Source of the DNA: a virus
Reading direction: 5' to 3' (one strand)
IMG/VR virus record: IMGVR_UViG_3300012928_000004
Span: 1 to 62,298 of that record
Length of the DNA stretch: 62,298 nt
In this document: positions 24,327-33,417 of the stretch, in pieces
Layout: every line of letters begins with the position of its first letter
Numbering within the stretch: position 1 is the stretch's first letter
Position numbers and translations under genes: made by a program
The notes under the pieces: generated by a model
What the model saw: only the letters and a program-made list of their open reading frames with translations
Told to the model about the DNA's origin: nothing
Databases searched by the model: none

Positions 24327-25382
24327 ATGGTTACAAGCACATTGTCAGTCCCTCAACGGGGGTGGTTCGATGTCCTTGACGACTGGCTTAAGAGAGACCG
24401 TTTCGTTTTTGTTGGTTGGTCTGGACTTCTTCTTTTTCCCACTGCTTATCTCGCTATTGGTGGTTGGTTTGTTGGGACTACTTTCGTCACGAGTTGGTAT
24501 ACTCACGGACTCGCGACCAGTTATCTTGAGGGTGCGAACTTTCTTACTGCGGCAGTTTCTACTCCAGCAGATTCTATGGGTCATTCTCTACTTCTTCTAT
24601 GGGGTCCTGAGTGCCAAGGTAGCTTCGTCAGGTGGTGTCAACTTGGGGGACTCTGGTCTTTTGTGGCGCTCCACGGTGCCTTCGCCCTGATTGGTTTCAT
24701 GCTACGTCAGTTTGAAATTGCACGTCTAGTTGGTATTCGTCCCTACAATGCTATTGCGTTTTCTGGTCCTATCGCTGTTTTTGTCAGCGTCTTCCTTATC
24801 TACCCACTGGGTCAGTCCAGTTGGTTTTTCGCTCCGTCCTTTGGGGTGGCAGCAATCTTTAGATTCTTACTCTTCCTTCAAGGATTCCACAACTGGACAT
24901 TGAATCCTTTTCATATGATGGGAGTGGCAGGTATCCTTGGTGGTGCTCTGCTCTCTGCTATTCACGGTGTCACTGTTGAGAATACTTTGTTTGAAGATGG
25001 AGAACAATCTACAACTTTTTCGGGTTTCGATTCGACTCAAGAAGAGGAAACCTATTCGATGGTTACAGCAAACCGTTACTGGTCACAGATTTTCGGTATT
25101 GCTTTTAGTAACAAGCGTTGGTTACACTTCTTTATGCTTTTTGTCCCTGTCATGGGGCTTTGGACATCTTCTATTGGCATCATTGGGCTTGCTCTTAATC
25201 TCCGTGCTTACGACTTCGTGAGTCAAGAGATTCGTGCCGCTGAAGACCCAGAGTTTGAAACTTTTTATACTAAAAACATCCTCCTCAACGAAGGACTTCG
25301 TGCTTGGTTAGCACCTGTTGACCAACCACATGAAAACTTCGTATTCCCTGAGGAAATACTTCCAAGAGGCAATGCACTTTGA
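24327..25382 (+). CDS. psbD: Photosystem II reaction-centre protein D2
   Basis: A complete 351-residue D2, partner of D1 in the PSII core. It shows helices including [19 protein letters not shown] and the pigment and iron-ligand region [20 protein letters not shown] and WSQIFGIAF, ending [14 protein letters not shown]. The length matches cyanobacterial D2. No clear promoter lies in the 56-nt gap after the psbA terminator, so expression may depend on readthrough or a weak promoter. Encoding both D1 and D2 is common in broad-host-range cyanomyoviruses. Confidence 0.98.
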   Translation: MVTSTLSVPQRGWFDVLDDWLKRDRFVFVGWSGLLLFPTAYLAIGGWFVGTTFVTSWYTHGLATSYLEGANFLTAAVSTPADSMGHSLLLLWGPECQGSFVRWCQLGGLWSFVALHGAFALIGFMLRQFEIARLVGIRPYNAIAFSGPIAVFVSVFLIYPLGQSSWFFAPSFGVAAIFRFLLFLQGFHNWTLNPFHMMGVAGILGGALLSAIHGVTVENTLFEDGEQSTTFSGFDSTQEEETYSMVTANRYWSQIFGIAFSNKRWLHFFMLFVPVMGLWTSSIGIIGLALNLRAYDFVSQEIRAAEDPEFETFYTKNILLNEGLRAWLAPVDQPHENFVFPEEILPRGNAL

Positions 25383-25500
25383 ATACATCCAAGTGTGGGT
25401 TATCACACTACTAATCTTCTTTCTTCTGAATCAGAATACTGATGATGACGATGATGATACAGGCGGCGGTCTAATGCAACCAGCATATGAAGGTCGCTAA
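25372..25500 (+). CDS. Small single-span membrane protein after psbD
   Basis: A 42-residue protein from ATG 25372, overlapping psbD by 11 nt. The N-terminal helix [20 protein letters not shown] spans the membrane; it is followed by a run of six Asp and [12 protein letters not shown]. Such a small acidic-tailed membrane peptide next to psbD could associate with photosystem II, but this is inferred only from position. It is followed by hairpins and a terminator. Confidence 0.6.
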   Translation: MHFEYIQVWVITLLIFFLLNQNTDDDDDDTGGGLMQPAYEGR

Positions 25501-25503
25501 ATA

Positions 25504-25522
25504 GATGTGGCTACCCCACATC
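25504..25522 (+). repeat. GATGTGG hairpin
   Basis: GATGTGG (25504-25510) and CCACATC (25516-25522) form a perfect 7-bp stem with a CTACC loop, directly after the stop of the small membrane protein and before the main terminator. It may stabilise the psbD transcript end. Confidence 0.5.
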
Positions 25523-25528
25523 GTCGCT

Positions 25529-25567
25529 AAAAAAGACCCTCTGGCAAAATCCAGAAGGGTCTTTTTA
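25529..25567 (+). terminator. Bidirectional-type rho-independent terminator
   Basis: AAAAAAGACCCT-CTGG-CAAAAT-CCAG-AAGGGTCTTTTTA. The stem has a single bulge, with an A run before it and a T run after it, so it could work in both directions. It ends the psbD transcript. Confidence 0.88.
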
Positions 25568-25573
25568 ATGCTC

Positions 25574-25581
25574 TATAAATA
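25574..25581 (+). promoter_or_regulatory. Late promoter TATAAATA
   Basis: TATAAATA sits between the psbD terminator and the ATG at 25605, 23 nt upstream of it. It marks the downstream giant gene as late. Confidence 0.75.
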
Positions 25582-25604
25582 CCAACGTAAGTAATCTCTA
25601 TAGT

Positions 25605-28600
25605 ATGGCTGGCGAGTCCATTAGATCTATCGTGCAGAGATGTTACACCGCCGCACAGGAGGCAGGTGTTGCTATACCTTTGTCCCAAAGTGACTTGGAC
25701 CAGTTGAGTATCCAAGCACCAGCGTCGTCTGGACCCCTCTCACCATCACAACCAGCAGGCAGTGGACCTGTTGCTCCTCCAGACCCTAGAGATGTCATAG
25801 CGGACCTTGTAGGCAGGTGTTACGGTCCTGGTGTCATACCTAACGCACCTAACACACTTGACCAAGACAACCCACGACCAAGTATTGTACCTCCAGCAGC
25901 AGTGCCAGACCCTATGCCTGGTCAGGTTATTAGGGATGTGATTGGTAGATGTTATCCTGATGGTCTTATCCCACTAGAGGATAACCCTCTTGATAAAGAT
26001 AATCCTACACCTAGGACTCCAGAGGTGCCTCTGACACCAGACCCTACACCCAATGAAGTTATTCAAGAATTGGTTGGTAGATGTTATCCCGACTTAGGTG
26101 ACCTAGGATTACCACCTCTACCTATTGATAAGGATGCTGACTTTGATGGTATTGAGATTGATATCACTGATACAATCGATTGGATTAATGACTTTGTAGA
26201 TATTAAATTCCCTTTCACTGGTCCTATTGTTACTGTCCCTCCCGATGGTCCAGACGGAAAGACTACTGTCTCTATCGGTAAGGATGGTGACCAGTGTCTT
26301 AAGGTTGCTAGGTTACACTCACTAGGACTACTTAAAAAGATTGATAAGGACACCTATAAGCACAAAGAGACTGGTGAAATACTCAAGTGTGAAGGTTTTG
26401 ATGAGGAAGATGATCCTGGTTGGGGTAGGTGTGTAAGGAAAGCAGTTGAATGTATGATGCGTCCTTACATTGGTGGGCAATGGTTGCCACCATCTCCATC
26501 ATGTGAAACATATTGGCCTAGTGGTTGGAGTGCTAACAAGAATGAGATTTGTATTGCTAACTGTTACCCTGATAGACTTGCAGTATATGAGCATGGTCTA
26601 GGTAGTGGTAACTCTACTATTAATGTGAGGTTTAACCACCGTAATAAGAATGGTATGTGGAAGCAGACTGTGATGACCACAGATACTAGCGGCAATAATA
26701 CCAGAGGTTTTATTCGTAATGAAGGTGGTGCTCAAATCTTCAACAGTAATTACTCAGGGACATTCACTACAAGCAGTGGTGGTATCTCTGTCAGCGTTAG
26801 CGTTAATGCTATCCCTGATGGTGGAGACTATGATAGTGAGTGGAAGATTAATAGTTGGTCAGGTAGTGCACCACCTGGCACTACATGGACGCACAATTTT
26901 AACGTAGGTAATAACACAGCATACTTAGACTTTGAAGTGTTTGGTAACGTGGCAGGTGATACCATCTACACTACCAGTGCTACACCTCCTAATGGATATA
27001 GCATCCAGAATAATGGACAACCTATATTCCATGTCCTTAAGGAAGCAATACCTGGCAAGACAGTCCCTATCTTTAATTACTATTCAAGTAGTAAAACTGA
27101 TAGCATGTTGTCTACTAATCCAGGTGCACCTGATGGACCTGGTGCAGGTGAGAGGTCATATATTAATACGCATGGATACATCTTCCAGTATGTTTTAGGT
27201 CATGGTTTTATTACAGCAGCAGATGGACTAGGATATAAACGTAAGACAGAGGACAACATTCAACCACTTGTCAGGTTGTTTGATGCACCACCTTGGGACC
27301 ATCAAGCATGTATTGATGCTGAGATACCGATGGATAGTCCATCAAGGTATAAAGGAAAGAATTCATATCGTATTCCTAAGAAATCTAGACAAGACCTTAG
27401 AGTCACAGTTGACTGTGAGCATGGTGCTGCTGGATACGATAACTCTCTAGGTTTTTACCTAGCAAATGACAATGGACCTCAGAAGGCTTACATCATTGTG
27501 CCATCTGCTAAAGCAAACAAAGACCAAGAGTCTATTGTTGTGCCTATCAAAGACCTTGAGCAGTATGCTGGAGGCACCATGGGATTCTTCATCGTGCCTG
27601 ATGGTGACGAGAGGAATAGTTATGACCGTGGTGATGAGTTTAGTATCAACTCCCACTCTAATGGTCATGGTGCTGGTTTCCGTGGTAGTGGTATTAGTAG
27701 TGCAGAGAATGATTACATTCTATTCTCAGACCACAGGTGGAATCCTGAGGGTGGTAAAGACTATACTAAGTGGGCAGGTAGTGGTAAACAATTCTGGGAA
27801 GACCTTATCGATGGTGACGATGACTATGATGACCTAAAGTTTTACCACATCATTGAGTGGAGGACTGAGAATGATAATTTCGATGGTGTTTTATGCTATG
27901 TCTATGAAGACGCGGCACCACCGAAAGTAACAAGGCCCATCAATCCACAGGTCCAATGTGAAACCAGACTACTTAAGAGTGGTTTCAAAGATATCGTATT
28001 GCAACGTCAGGATTGTGGAAGCATGACTGCTGGCACAGAGCAATACACTATTGACTATGAGTGTGGTAAGTGCACAGGTGGATACAGTAATAGAATGAAT
28101 CAGTCTCAGACTATTGAGGTTGTTACTGGTGGCACATTCTTATTCACTTCTGGTGGTGGTATTACAAATGGTATCCTAGGAGAGTGCACCAAGTTTAAGA
28201 TTAGAGTTAAGAAGAATGGCACTCAGGTTTATGAAAAGAATTGGTTAGCATCACACTGGCCGCCTATTGGTAGTGCTATTACAGGAGAGATTGCTGTATC
28301 TGCAGGCGATACTCTAACCTTTGAGGTGCCTGAGATTATTAATGGTGGTCCTAATGCATCTGTATCACCTGCTCTACACCTATACAATTCAGAGTCCTCA
28401 GCATATGAATCATCATTCAGTATCAATCTAGTGACACTTAATGGTGATGATGTTGTTGCACAGTCAGTAGGTAATCCTGCTACTAACGAGCAGACTAATC
28501 CTAACGGTGAGATTACTGGTCTTGCTATGCAATACAAACCATCAACAGCATCTGAATTTACTTGGATGCCTGGCTCACATAAGAGTGAAAGTTATCATAT

Positions 28601-29612
28601 CGCTGCTGATGACAGCACTAATGGTATTGCTGCTACTAAGGTGTGGGAAGGTGGTAATCCTGTTAGCATGAAACACTTGGATGACAGTGACAATAATCAT
28701 CCTGGCTCAATCAATAGTAACTTCCCTGCCAATGGGTCTATCCGTGGTCATGATGTAAGTAATGAATTCAAATACCCAAGACGAGGGACCTATTCATCTA
28801 CTGCTGAATTGGATGGTTACATTGACACTGGTATCCTTGCTGAAGGTGTCGATGGATATGAAATGGATGCTGAGGAAGCAATCCAAGAGTTGACAGGTAA
28901 CTACAACCACCTCTTAGAAGAGTATCTAATTACTGACTTTGTTGGGACACATATAACCTATGATGACACTGAAGGGTCCAATTGTGTTGAGACATTTGAC
29001 AGATATAAACCTCTACCACTTGCACGTGGAGCACTTCCGTGGTATATTGCTGCAGGAGGCACCGATGACGAGGACTCAGGATTCTATAACTGCGTCACCG
29101 ATACACCAGGTTACTCCATAGGGTCACCAGTGACTTTTTATCATGACTATATACTTGACGGGCTCAAAGGAAAAGATGCCAACATGATTCAAGAACCTGC
29201 TAAGGTTAGAATCGGTATCACTTTCTATTCTTTAATGAATACCAACAATCAGACAAGGACTGCTAGCACAGGAAGATTTTATTACTGGCAAGCAGTTATC
29301 CATGTCCAAGATGTTATCGAGTCTGGAAAAGGATATGCAACTGGGATGGAGTTTGACCTCTTCTGGCCTCCTATCCGTGACAAACGGACAGAGAGAGCAG
29401 GGAGTCCTAACTATCCCGACGAATCAAATTCATATAGACTACCAAGGAAAAACTTGATAGCTTCATATGAAGATGAGGATGCTGTTGATAGGTTTGCTAA
29501 AGAAGTAATCTATCAAGATTCATCTGACACGGAGACTGCTCACTGGTATATGTGTAGCGACAAAAAGAAAGAGCGTGTCAGATTCAAAATTATTATTAAT
29601 GACGTAACCTAA
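25605..29612 (+). CDS. Giant putative virion structural protein with N-terminal RCY repeats
   Basis: A 1335-residue protein. The first 165 residues hold four copies of a (V/I)-x-x-(L/I)-V-G-R-C-Y element with R-C-Y at 12-14, 71-73, 115-117 and 159-161, separated by Pro-rich linkers. The rest is Gly/Ser/Asn/Thr-rich beta sequence with many aromatic residues, typical of adhesins, fibres or whiskers. No enzyme motif is seen. A strong late promoter stands just upstream. It may be a tail or neck-associated structural protein; the location in the particle is unknown. Confidence 0.65.
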   Translation: MAGESIRSIVQRCYTAAQEAGVAIPLSQSDLDQLSIQAPASSGPLSPSQPAGSGPVAPPDPRDVIADLVGRCYGPGVIPNAPNTLDQDNPRPSIVPPAAVPDPMPGQVIRDVIGRCYPDGLIPLEDNPLDKDNPTPRTPEVPLTPDPTPNEVIQELVGRCYPDLGDLGLPPLPIDKDADFDGIEIDITDTIDWINDFVDIKFPFTGPIVTVPPDGPDGKTTVSIGKDGDQCLKVARLHSLGLLKKIDKDTYKHKETGEILKCEGFDEEDDPGWGRCVRKAVECMMRPYIGGQWLPPSPSCETYWPSGWSANKNEICIANCYPDRLAVYEHGLGSGNSTINVRFNHRNKNGMWKQTVMTTDTSGNNTRGFIRNEGGAQIFNSNYSGTFTTSSGGISVSVSVNAIPDGGDYDSEWKINSWSGSAPPGTTWTHNFNVGNNTAYLDFEVFGNVAGDTIYTTSATPPNGYSIQNNGQPIFHVLKEAIPGKTVPIFNYYSSSKTDSMLSTNPGAPDGPGAGERSYINTHGYIFQYVLGHGFITAADGLGYKRKTEDNIQPLVRLFDAPPWDHQACIDAEIPMDSPSRYKGKNSYRIPKKSRQDLRVTVDCEHGAAGYDNSLGFYLANDNGPQKAYIIVPSAKANKDQESIVVPIKDLEQYAGGTMGFFIVPDGDERNSYDRGDEFSINSHSNGHGAGFRGSGISSAENDYILFSDHRWNPEGGKDYTKWAGSGKQFWEDLIDGDDDYDDLKFYHIIEWRTENDNFDGVLCYVYEDAAPPKVTRPINPQVQCETRLLKSGFKDIVLQRQDCGSMTAGTEQYTIDYECGKCTGGYSNRMNQSQTIEVVTGGTFLFTSGGGITNGILGECTKFKIRVKKNGTQVYEKNWLASHWPPIGSAITGEIAVSAGDTLTFEVPEIINGGPNASVSPALHLYNSESSAYESSFSINLVTLNGDDVVAQSVGNPATNEQTNPNGEITGLAMQYKPSTASEFTWMPGSHKSESYHIAADDSTNGIAATKVWEGGNPVSMKHLDDSDNNHPGSINSNFPANGSIRGHDVSNEFKYPRRGTYSSTAELDGYIDTGILAEGVDGYEMDAEEAIQELTGNYNHLLEEYLITDFVGTHITYDDTEGSNCVETFDRYKPLPLARGALPWYIAAGGTDDEDSGFYNCVTDTPGYSIGSPVTFYHDYILDGLKGKDANMIQEPAKVRIGITFYSLMNTNNQTRTASTGRFYYWQAVIHVQDVIESGKGYATGMEFDLFWPPIRDKRTERAGSPNYPDESNSYRLPRKNLIASYEDEDAVDRFAKEVIYQDSSDTETAHWYMCSDKKKERVRFKIIINDVT

Positions 29613-29986
29613 TGAGTGGATTTGGAAAGACTGCTGCCGAGCGGTCCCTAGAGAAATCATCACGAGAGTTAAAAGCACTCCGTAAAATCATCGAAAGGTA
29701 TAAGGACGACCCGAAAGGGAAGCGTAAGATGCTGAAGAAAATGCAGAAGTATTGGAGAAGTAACCTGAGTATTGTGCAGGGTATGGATTCAAAACCTGGC
29801 ACCGATGTGATAAAATCTTTAGAGGAAGACTTGAATGCTGTATCTGAAGTGCTCGACCCACGTCAAGAGGTTGATGAAACAGAATCTAAAACAATCCTTA
29901 AGAAAGAGGATATGTCAGCAATCCGTGATATAATGTCTAAGACCCCTAGAGAGAATGCCAATGCTGAATCTGCACCAGAAATTTAA
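29612..29986 (+). CDS. Hypothetical basic helical protein, 124 residues
   Basis: The ATGA start overlaps the stop of the giant gene. The first 55 residues are a very basic helix (ELKALRKIIERYKDDPKGKRKMLKKMQKYW). The remainder is acidic and probably helical. The composition suggests a nucleic-acid-binding or scaffold-like protein. Late operon membership follows from the coupling with the giant structural gene. No known family. Confidence 0.55.
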   Translation: MSGFGKTAAERSLEKSSRELKALRKIIERYKDDPKGKRKMLKKMQKYWRSNLSIVQGMDSKPGTDVIKSLEEDLNAVSEVLDPRQEVDETESKTILKKEDMSAIRDIMSKTPRENANAESAPEI

Positions 29987-30188
29987 TCATTATAAACAAG
30001 ACGGTCGTCTGCTCGATGCCGAAACCCCTGAAAAGGTAGTCGCATACGGGTGGACAGACAACGGAGTGTCCATTGATGGCTATTATGTGTTGACAGAACG
30101 GCATACTCTCTACTATAATCTACAAGACCAGTTGAAAAGCAAGGTCGCTAGGCAGGACGTAACTGTCACAAGCTCTAGCGTTTCTTAA
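29961..30188 (+). CDS. Hypothetical protein, 75 residues
   Basis: I prefer ATG 29961 (MLNLHQKFNHYKQDGRLLDA) because GAGAG lies 7 nt before it; an ATG at 29955 is too close. The gene overlaps the preceding one by 26 nt. The protein looks like a small beta-rich fold (KVVAYGWTDNGVSIDGYYVLTERHTLYYNL). Function unknown. Confidence 0.5.
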   Translation: MLNLHQKFNHYKQDGRLLDAETPEKVVAYGWTDNGVSIDGYYVLTERHTLYYNLQDQLKSKVARQDVTVTSSSVS

Positions 30189-30198
30189 AATAAACTGG

Positions 30199-30206
30199 TA
30201 TAAATA
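30199..30206 (+). promoter_or_regulatory. Late promoter TATAAATA
   Basis: TATAAATA located 61 nt before the ATG at 30268 in the gap after 30188. With the downstream terminator it defines a one-gene late unit. Confidence 0.65.
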
Positions 30207-30267
30207 AACATCGCGTGACCATTTGTTACGCAATGTAAACTCAATCAAATATCGAGGAAAAAACCAA

Positions 30268-30639
30268 ATGATTAAAATCGCAATCGCATCTGCCGCCGCA
30301 GCTGCTGCAATGGCTGCTCCGACCGTGGCGCTTGCTGGTCCCTACGTTAACGTGGAAACCAATGCAGGATGGACGGGTGATGACTACACTGGAGCAACCA
30401 CAGACGTGCACGTAGGGTATGAGGGACAACTTGGCACCGCTTCATACTATGTCCAAGGTGGTCCAGCAGTAGTTGCTGCTGATGGTGTTGATACTGAAAC
30501 TCGTTTCTCAGGTAAAGCAGGACTTGGTATTCCTGTGAGTGAGGCAGTCGGTGTGTATGGAGAGATGTCTTTCCTTACTGCAGACAAGTCTGACGACCTT
30601 GGAGTCGGTGGTAAGTTGGGTATTAAATACTCCTTCTGA
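30268..30639 (+). CDS. Signal-peptide protein resembling a small outer-membrane beta-barrel
   Basis: A 123-residue protein. The N-terminus is MIKIAIASAAAAAAMAAPTV followed by ALAG, a clear Sec signal peptide with an A-x-A cleavage site. The mature part alternates hydrophobic and polar residues in short strands (PYVNVETNAGWTG, TTDVHVGYEGQLG, ASYYVQGG) and ends GGKLGIKYSF, with a terminal Phe as in outer-membrane barrel proteins. It has its own late promoter and terminator. It may alter the infected cell's envelope or help release; it is probably derived from a bacterial gene. Confidence 0.68.
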   Translation: MIKIAIASAAAAAAMAAPTVALAGPYVNVETNAGWTGDDYTGATTDVHVGYEGQLGTASYYVQGGPAVVAADGVDTETRFSGKAGLGIPVSEAVGVYGEMSFLTADKSDDLGVGGKLGIKYSF

Positions 30640-30656
30640 TACATAATATAAACAAT

Positions 30657-30682
30657 GGGGGATAGGGTCATCCCCCTTTATT
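30657..30682 (+). terminator. Rho-independent terminator
   Basis: GGGGGAT-AGGGTC-ATCCCCC, a 7-bp perfect stem, followed by TTTATT. It ends the beta-barrel gene transcript. Confidence 0.8.
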
Positions 30683-30693
30683 GATTTACTATT

Positions 30694-30942
30694 ATGAAAC
30701 GTCCAGGTAGCACAGCAATTTATACTAGAGCAGGATGTCCTTTCTGCACTAAGATTAAAGAAGTATACAAGAGTAAGGGATGGACATTCGCAGAGTTTGT
30801 CCTAGATAAAAACTTTACAAGAGAACAATTCTATGCCGAGTTTGGCAGGGGTGCCACCTTCCCTCAGATTATTGTTGCAGGACACAAACTAGGTGGTTGC
30901 ACTGAAACCGTGAAGTATTTACGAGAGAATTCCTATCTCTGA
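30694..30942 (+). CDS. grx: Glutaredoxin
   Basis: An 82-residue glutaredoxin. The redox motif C15-P-F-C18 sits in IYTRAGCPFCTKIKEVY. The cis-Pro loop is ATFPQIIV and the glutathione-binding GGCTETV follows. It can reduce the C-terminal disulfide of the phage NrdA. A degenerate paralogue is encoded at 40349-40600. The gene starts a long run of coupled genes through rnh and thyX. Confidence 0.93.
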   Translation: MKRPGSTAIYTRAGCPFCTKIKEVYKSKGWTFAEFVLDKNFTREQFYAEFGRGATFPQIIVAGHKLGGCTETVKYLRENSYL

Positions 30943-31301
30943 TGATGGCAGTAGAAAACAACAAAGAAGAGTTATACACGATCGTTGACCGTGCTTTAGA
31001 TGAAGCAATGACCAACGGTCGATTTCTTTTCAACATGTATAATTATCTGAAGGCAAGCAAGTGGACACGTAGAGCAGTTAATGATTTCATTGAATCATCT
31101 GTCGCCTCTGAGGTAAGTGACACTGTGCAAGAGTTAGATGATTACATTAAGGGTGGAGATAAGTTTATGCGTGAAGCGTATGGACACATCGATAAACCTA
31201 AGGCAAGAAAGATACGAAAGTATCTCTATGGTATACTTGAGGATGCTTGGAAGTATCATGCCGAGAGAAAACCAGGCAGACGTAAAAAAGTTACTAAATA
31301 A
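30942..31301 (+). CDS. Hypothetical helical protein, 119 residues
   Basis: Starts at ATG 30942 (a second ATG follows at 30945) overlapping the glutaredoxin stop. The protein is all-helical with alternating charge (YTIVDRALDEAMTNGRFLFNMYNYL) and a very basic C-terminus (RKPGRRKKVTK). No motif allows assignment. A CTAAATA late-promoter-like site overlaps its stop codon. Confidence 0.55.
   Translation: MMAVENNKEELYTIVDRALDEAMTNGRFLFNMYNYLKASKWTRRAVNDFIESSVASEVSDTVQELDDYIKGGDKFMREAYGHIDKPKARKIRKYLYGILEDAWKYHAERKPGRRKKVTK
31294..31300 (+). promoter_or_regulatory. Late promoter-like CTAAATA
   Basis: CTAAATA overlaps the stop of the preceding gene, 20 nt before the ATG at 31321. The spacing suits a late promoter, though the next genes (rnh) are usually middle genes. 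Confidence 0.4.
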
Positions 31302-31320
31302 AAATAGTTAAGAGGCACGT

Positions 31321-31560
31321 ATGGCAGACCTAAGTTTTCTTTATATCGCCTTCTTTCTAACCATCGGTAGTTTCCTCTTGGGTTCCATTGTATCTTGGAA
31401 TGTCAAGGGGATTTTTGATGAGTGGAGAGAAAAGGCAGACTATGCTGCAATGGTTGTACATCCTGAGATGTATGAGGATGGCGAGCCTGTGGACCCTAGG
31501 GACCTCTTGTACTTGCGTATTACCAATCCAGATGATATACTAGATGATGAAGATGAGTGA
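31321..31560 (+). CDS. Small membrane protein, 79 residues
   Basis: A single transmembrane helix (LSFLYIAFFLTIGSFLLGSIVSW) occupies residues 4-26. A soluble acidic tail follows, ending in DDEDE. The layout suggests the tail faces the cytoplasm. I do not recognise the family. It sits immediately upstream of rnh. Confidence 0.6.
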   Translation: MADLSFLYIAFFLTIGSFLLGSIVSWNVKGIFDEWREKADYAAMVVHPEMYEDGEPVDPRDLLYLRITNPDDILDDEDE

Positions 31561-31566
31561 GTCGAA

Positions 31567-32442
31567 ATGATTCTTGTTGACATGAATCAGGTTTGCATTA
31601 GCAACCTGATGGTGACACTAACAAAGACTAACGAAATTGAAGAAGATTTGATTCGCCATATGGTTTTGAATTCCTTGAGGTTATACCGTAGGAAATTCAA
31701 GAAAGACTATGGCGAATTGATTTTGTGCTATGATAGTAAAAACTATTGGAGGCGCAGAGCATTCCCTTATTACAAGGGCACCCGTAAGAAGGACCGTCAA
31801 GCATCTAAACATGACTGGAATGCTATCTTTGAATTTCTTAATCGCATTCGCGATGAGTTGAAACAGTATCTACCATACAAAGTGGTAGAGGTAGACGGTG
31901 CTGAAGCAGATGATGTAATTGCTACACTGGTCAAAGACCAAGGTCAGCGTAACATCCGTCTGCAAAATAATATGCAACCAGCACAGAAGATTCTTATCCT
32001 ATCGGGTGACAAGGACTTCATTCAGTTGCATAAGTATCCGTTTGTCCACCAGTATAATCCTATTCAAAAGAAGTTTATGAATGGGGTTGACCCGAAGACA
32101 TACATTGCTGAGCACATCATGAAAGGTGACCGCTCAGATGGTATCCCTAACTTCCTGTCCTGTGATGATACATTTGTCTCAGGTAAACGTCAGCGTCCCT
32201 TAGGTAAAGCAAAGTTGTCTCGCTTTGTGGACATGGCACCAGAAGAGTTTACTGACCCTACTACTAGGGAGTATTATAATCGAAACAAGACACTAATTGA
32301 CTTCGATTATATCCCTGAGGAGGTATACGATTCTATTCTAAATACATTTGAGAATACAACACCCTCAATGAGGGGTAAGATGTATCCATATTTCATTCAA
32401 AACAAATTGAATGACCTTCTAGACAACATCACTGATTTTTAA
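31567..32442 (+). CDS. rnh: RNase H / 5'-3' exonuclease (T4 Rnh, FEN family)
   Basis: A 291-residue flap-nuclease-family enzyme. Active-site acidic residues occur in MILVDMNQ (Asp5), LILCYDSKNYWRR, VDGAEADDVIATLV and ILSGDKDFIQL, the standard FEN metal-site order. In T4 this enzyme removes RNA primers from Okazaki fragments and works with gp32, also encoded here. The length is near T4 Rnh (about 305 residues). Confidence 0.9.
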   Translation: MILVDMNQVCISNLMVTLTKTNEIEEDLIRHMVLNSLRLYRRKFKKDYGELILCYDSKNYWRRRAFPYYKGTRKKDRQASKHDWNAIFEFLNRIRDELKQYLPYKVVEVDGAEADDVIATLVKDQGQRNIRLQNNMQPAQKILILSGDKDFIQLHKYPFVHQYNPIQKKFMNGVDPKTYIAEHIMKGDRSDGIPNFLSCDDTFVSGKRQRPLGKAKLSRFVDMAPEEFTDPTTREYYNRNKTLIDFDYIPEEVYDSILNTFENTTPSMRGKMYPYFIQNKLNDLLDNITDF

Positions 32443-32444
32443 GT

Positions 32445-32882
32445 ATGAAACTTATGATTTCTGAGGTGCTTCGTAAAGCACACAATGCAAAGACCAAGGC
32501 AGAGAAAGTTAAAATCCTACAGGATAACAATACTCAAACGCTAAGGTCTATCTTCATCATTAACTTTGATGATAGTTTGGTCTCTCGTATCCCCGAAGGT
32601 GACGTTCCTTACACACCTAATGATGCACCTAAGGGCACAGAGCATACACTTCTTGAGAAGGAAGGTAGCAAACTATATTATTATTTCAAAGGCGGTGCAG
32701 ACAATCTTCCTACTATGAAGATTGAGACTATGTTTATCGCCCTCCTTGAAGGACTCCACAAGTCTGAAGCAGAAGTAGTTGTGCAAGCAATGAATAAAAC
32801 TCTGCACAAGAAATTCAGAATCACACAGGCAGTAGTCAAGGAAGCATTTCCATCTATCGAATGGGGTAAAAGAGGACGATGA
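32445..32882 (+). CDS. Conserved-type hypothetical protein, 145 residues
   Basis: A soluble protein whose N-terminal half is helical (EVLRKAHNAKTKAEKVKILQD) and contains FIINFDDSLVSRIPEGDVPY. The second half has a pair of helices ending in KEAFPSIEWGKRGR. It lies in the position after rnh where T4 has dsbA and gene 33, but I see no resemblance to them. It is tightly coupled: 2 nt after rnh and overlapping the next gene by 4 nt. Confidence 0.6.
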   Translation: MKLMISEVLRKAHNAKTKAEKVKILQDNNTQTLRSIFIINFDDSLVSRIPEGDVPYTPNDAPKGTEHTLLEKEGSKLYYYFKGGADNLPTMKIETMFIALLEGLHKSEAEVVVQAMNKTLHKKFRITQAVVKEAFPSIEWGKRGR

Positions 32883-33136
32883 AAATCTTACAAGAAGCAT
32901 GTAGTCCAGAGGCAGCACTAGATAAATCTCTACCCTACAATGCGTACTTGGTGGAATATAAAGTTGATGGTAATATTACATTTGATATTACTACTAGCAG
33001 CAAACAAGTAGAAATGTTTGACTACTATTATGACAAATACAAAAAGGATTTTATCGGATGGAAACAAGCAGAGGGAAGAGTCAACCCGAAAATTTGGGGA
33101 GGACAATCAAAACCCGCGAAAGAAAAATCAAAATGA
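32879..33136 (+). CDS. Hypothetical protein, 85 residues
   Basis: A compact protein with a Tyr-rich centre (FDYYYDKYKKDFIGWKQAEG) and a basic Lys-rich C-terminus. The NAYLVEYKVDGNITFDI segment looks like a beta hairpin. No known motif. ATGA overlaps on both sides show it is co-translated with its neighbours. Confidence 0.55.
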   Translation: MKILQEACSPEAALDKSLPYNAYLVEYKVDGNITFDITTSSKQVEMFDYYYDKYKKDFIGWKQAEGRVNPKIWGGQSKPAKEKSK

Positions 33137-33417
33137 CACATGATGAAGTTTTCTTCGACCCTCGTAAGAAGGCCGAGCAAGAGGAGCAAGACTTAAAAGT
33201 GACACAGAATATGAGTAAAGAAGAGGAAGAACGCCTCGCTAATATTGCCACTGGTGGTATGGTTGTAGGTGCTATCACTCGGTTGTTTGTTGCACCTGCT
33301 GTGCTAATGTTTGTATGGAATATGGCAATGCCAACCATCGGTATCGCTACTATTGGATACTGGACAGCAATGGGTTTCTATATCATTGCTAACATTCTTT
33401 TCAGACACAATGACTGA
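33133..33417 (+). CDS. Small membrane protein with two transmembrane helices
   Basis: 94 residues from ATG 33133, which overlaps the previous stop. A charged N-terminal half (DPRKKAEQEEQDLKVTQ) is followed by TM segments GGMVVGAITRLFVAPAVLMFVW and TIGIATIGYWTAMGFYIIANIL. Two helices in a small protein are compatible with a holin-like or membrane-modifying role, but the gene lies among replication genes and the role is unknown. Confidence 0.58.
   Translation: MTHDEVFFDPRKKAEQEEQDLKVTQNMSKEEEERLANIATGGMVVGAITRLFVAPAVLMFVWNMAMPTIGIATIGYWTAMGFYIIANILFRHND

Noticed and set aside
24370-24690. 106-residue + strand frame inside psbD
   Set aside because: It is out of frame with the strongly conserved D2 sequence and has no ribosome binding site or coupling; a shadow.
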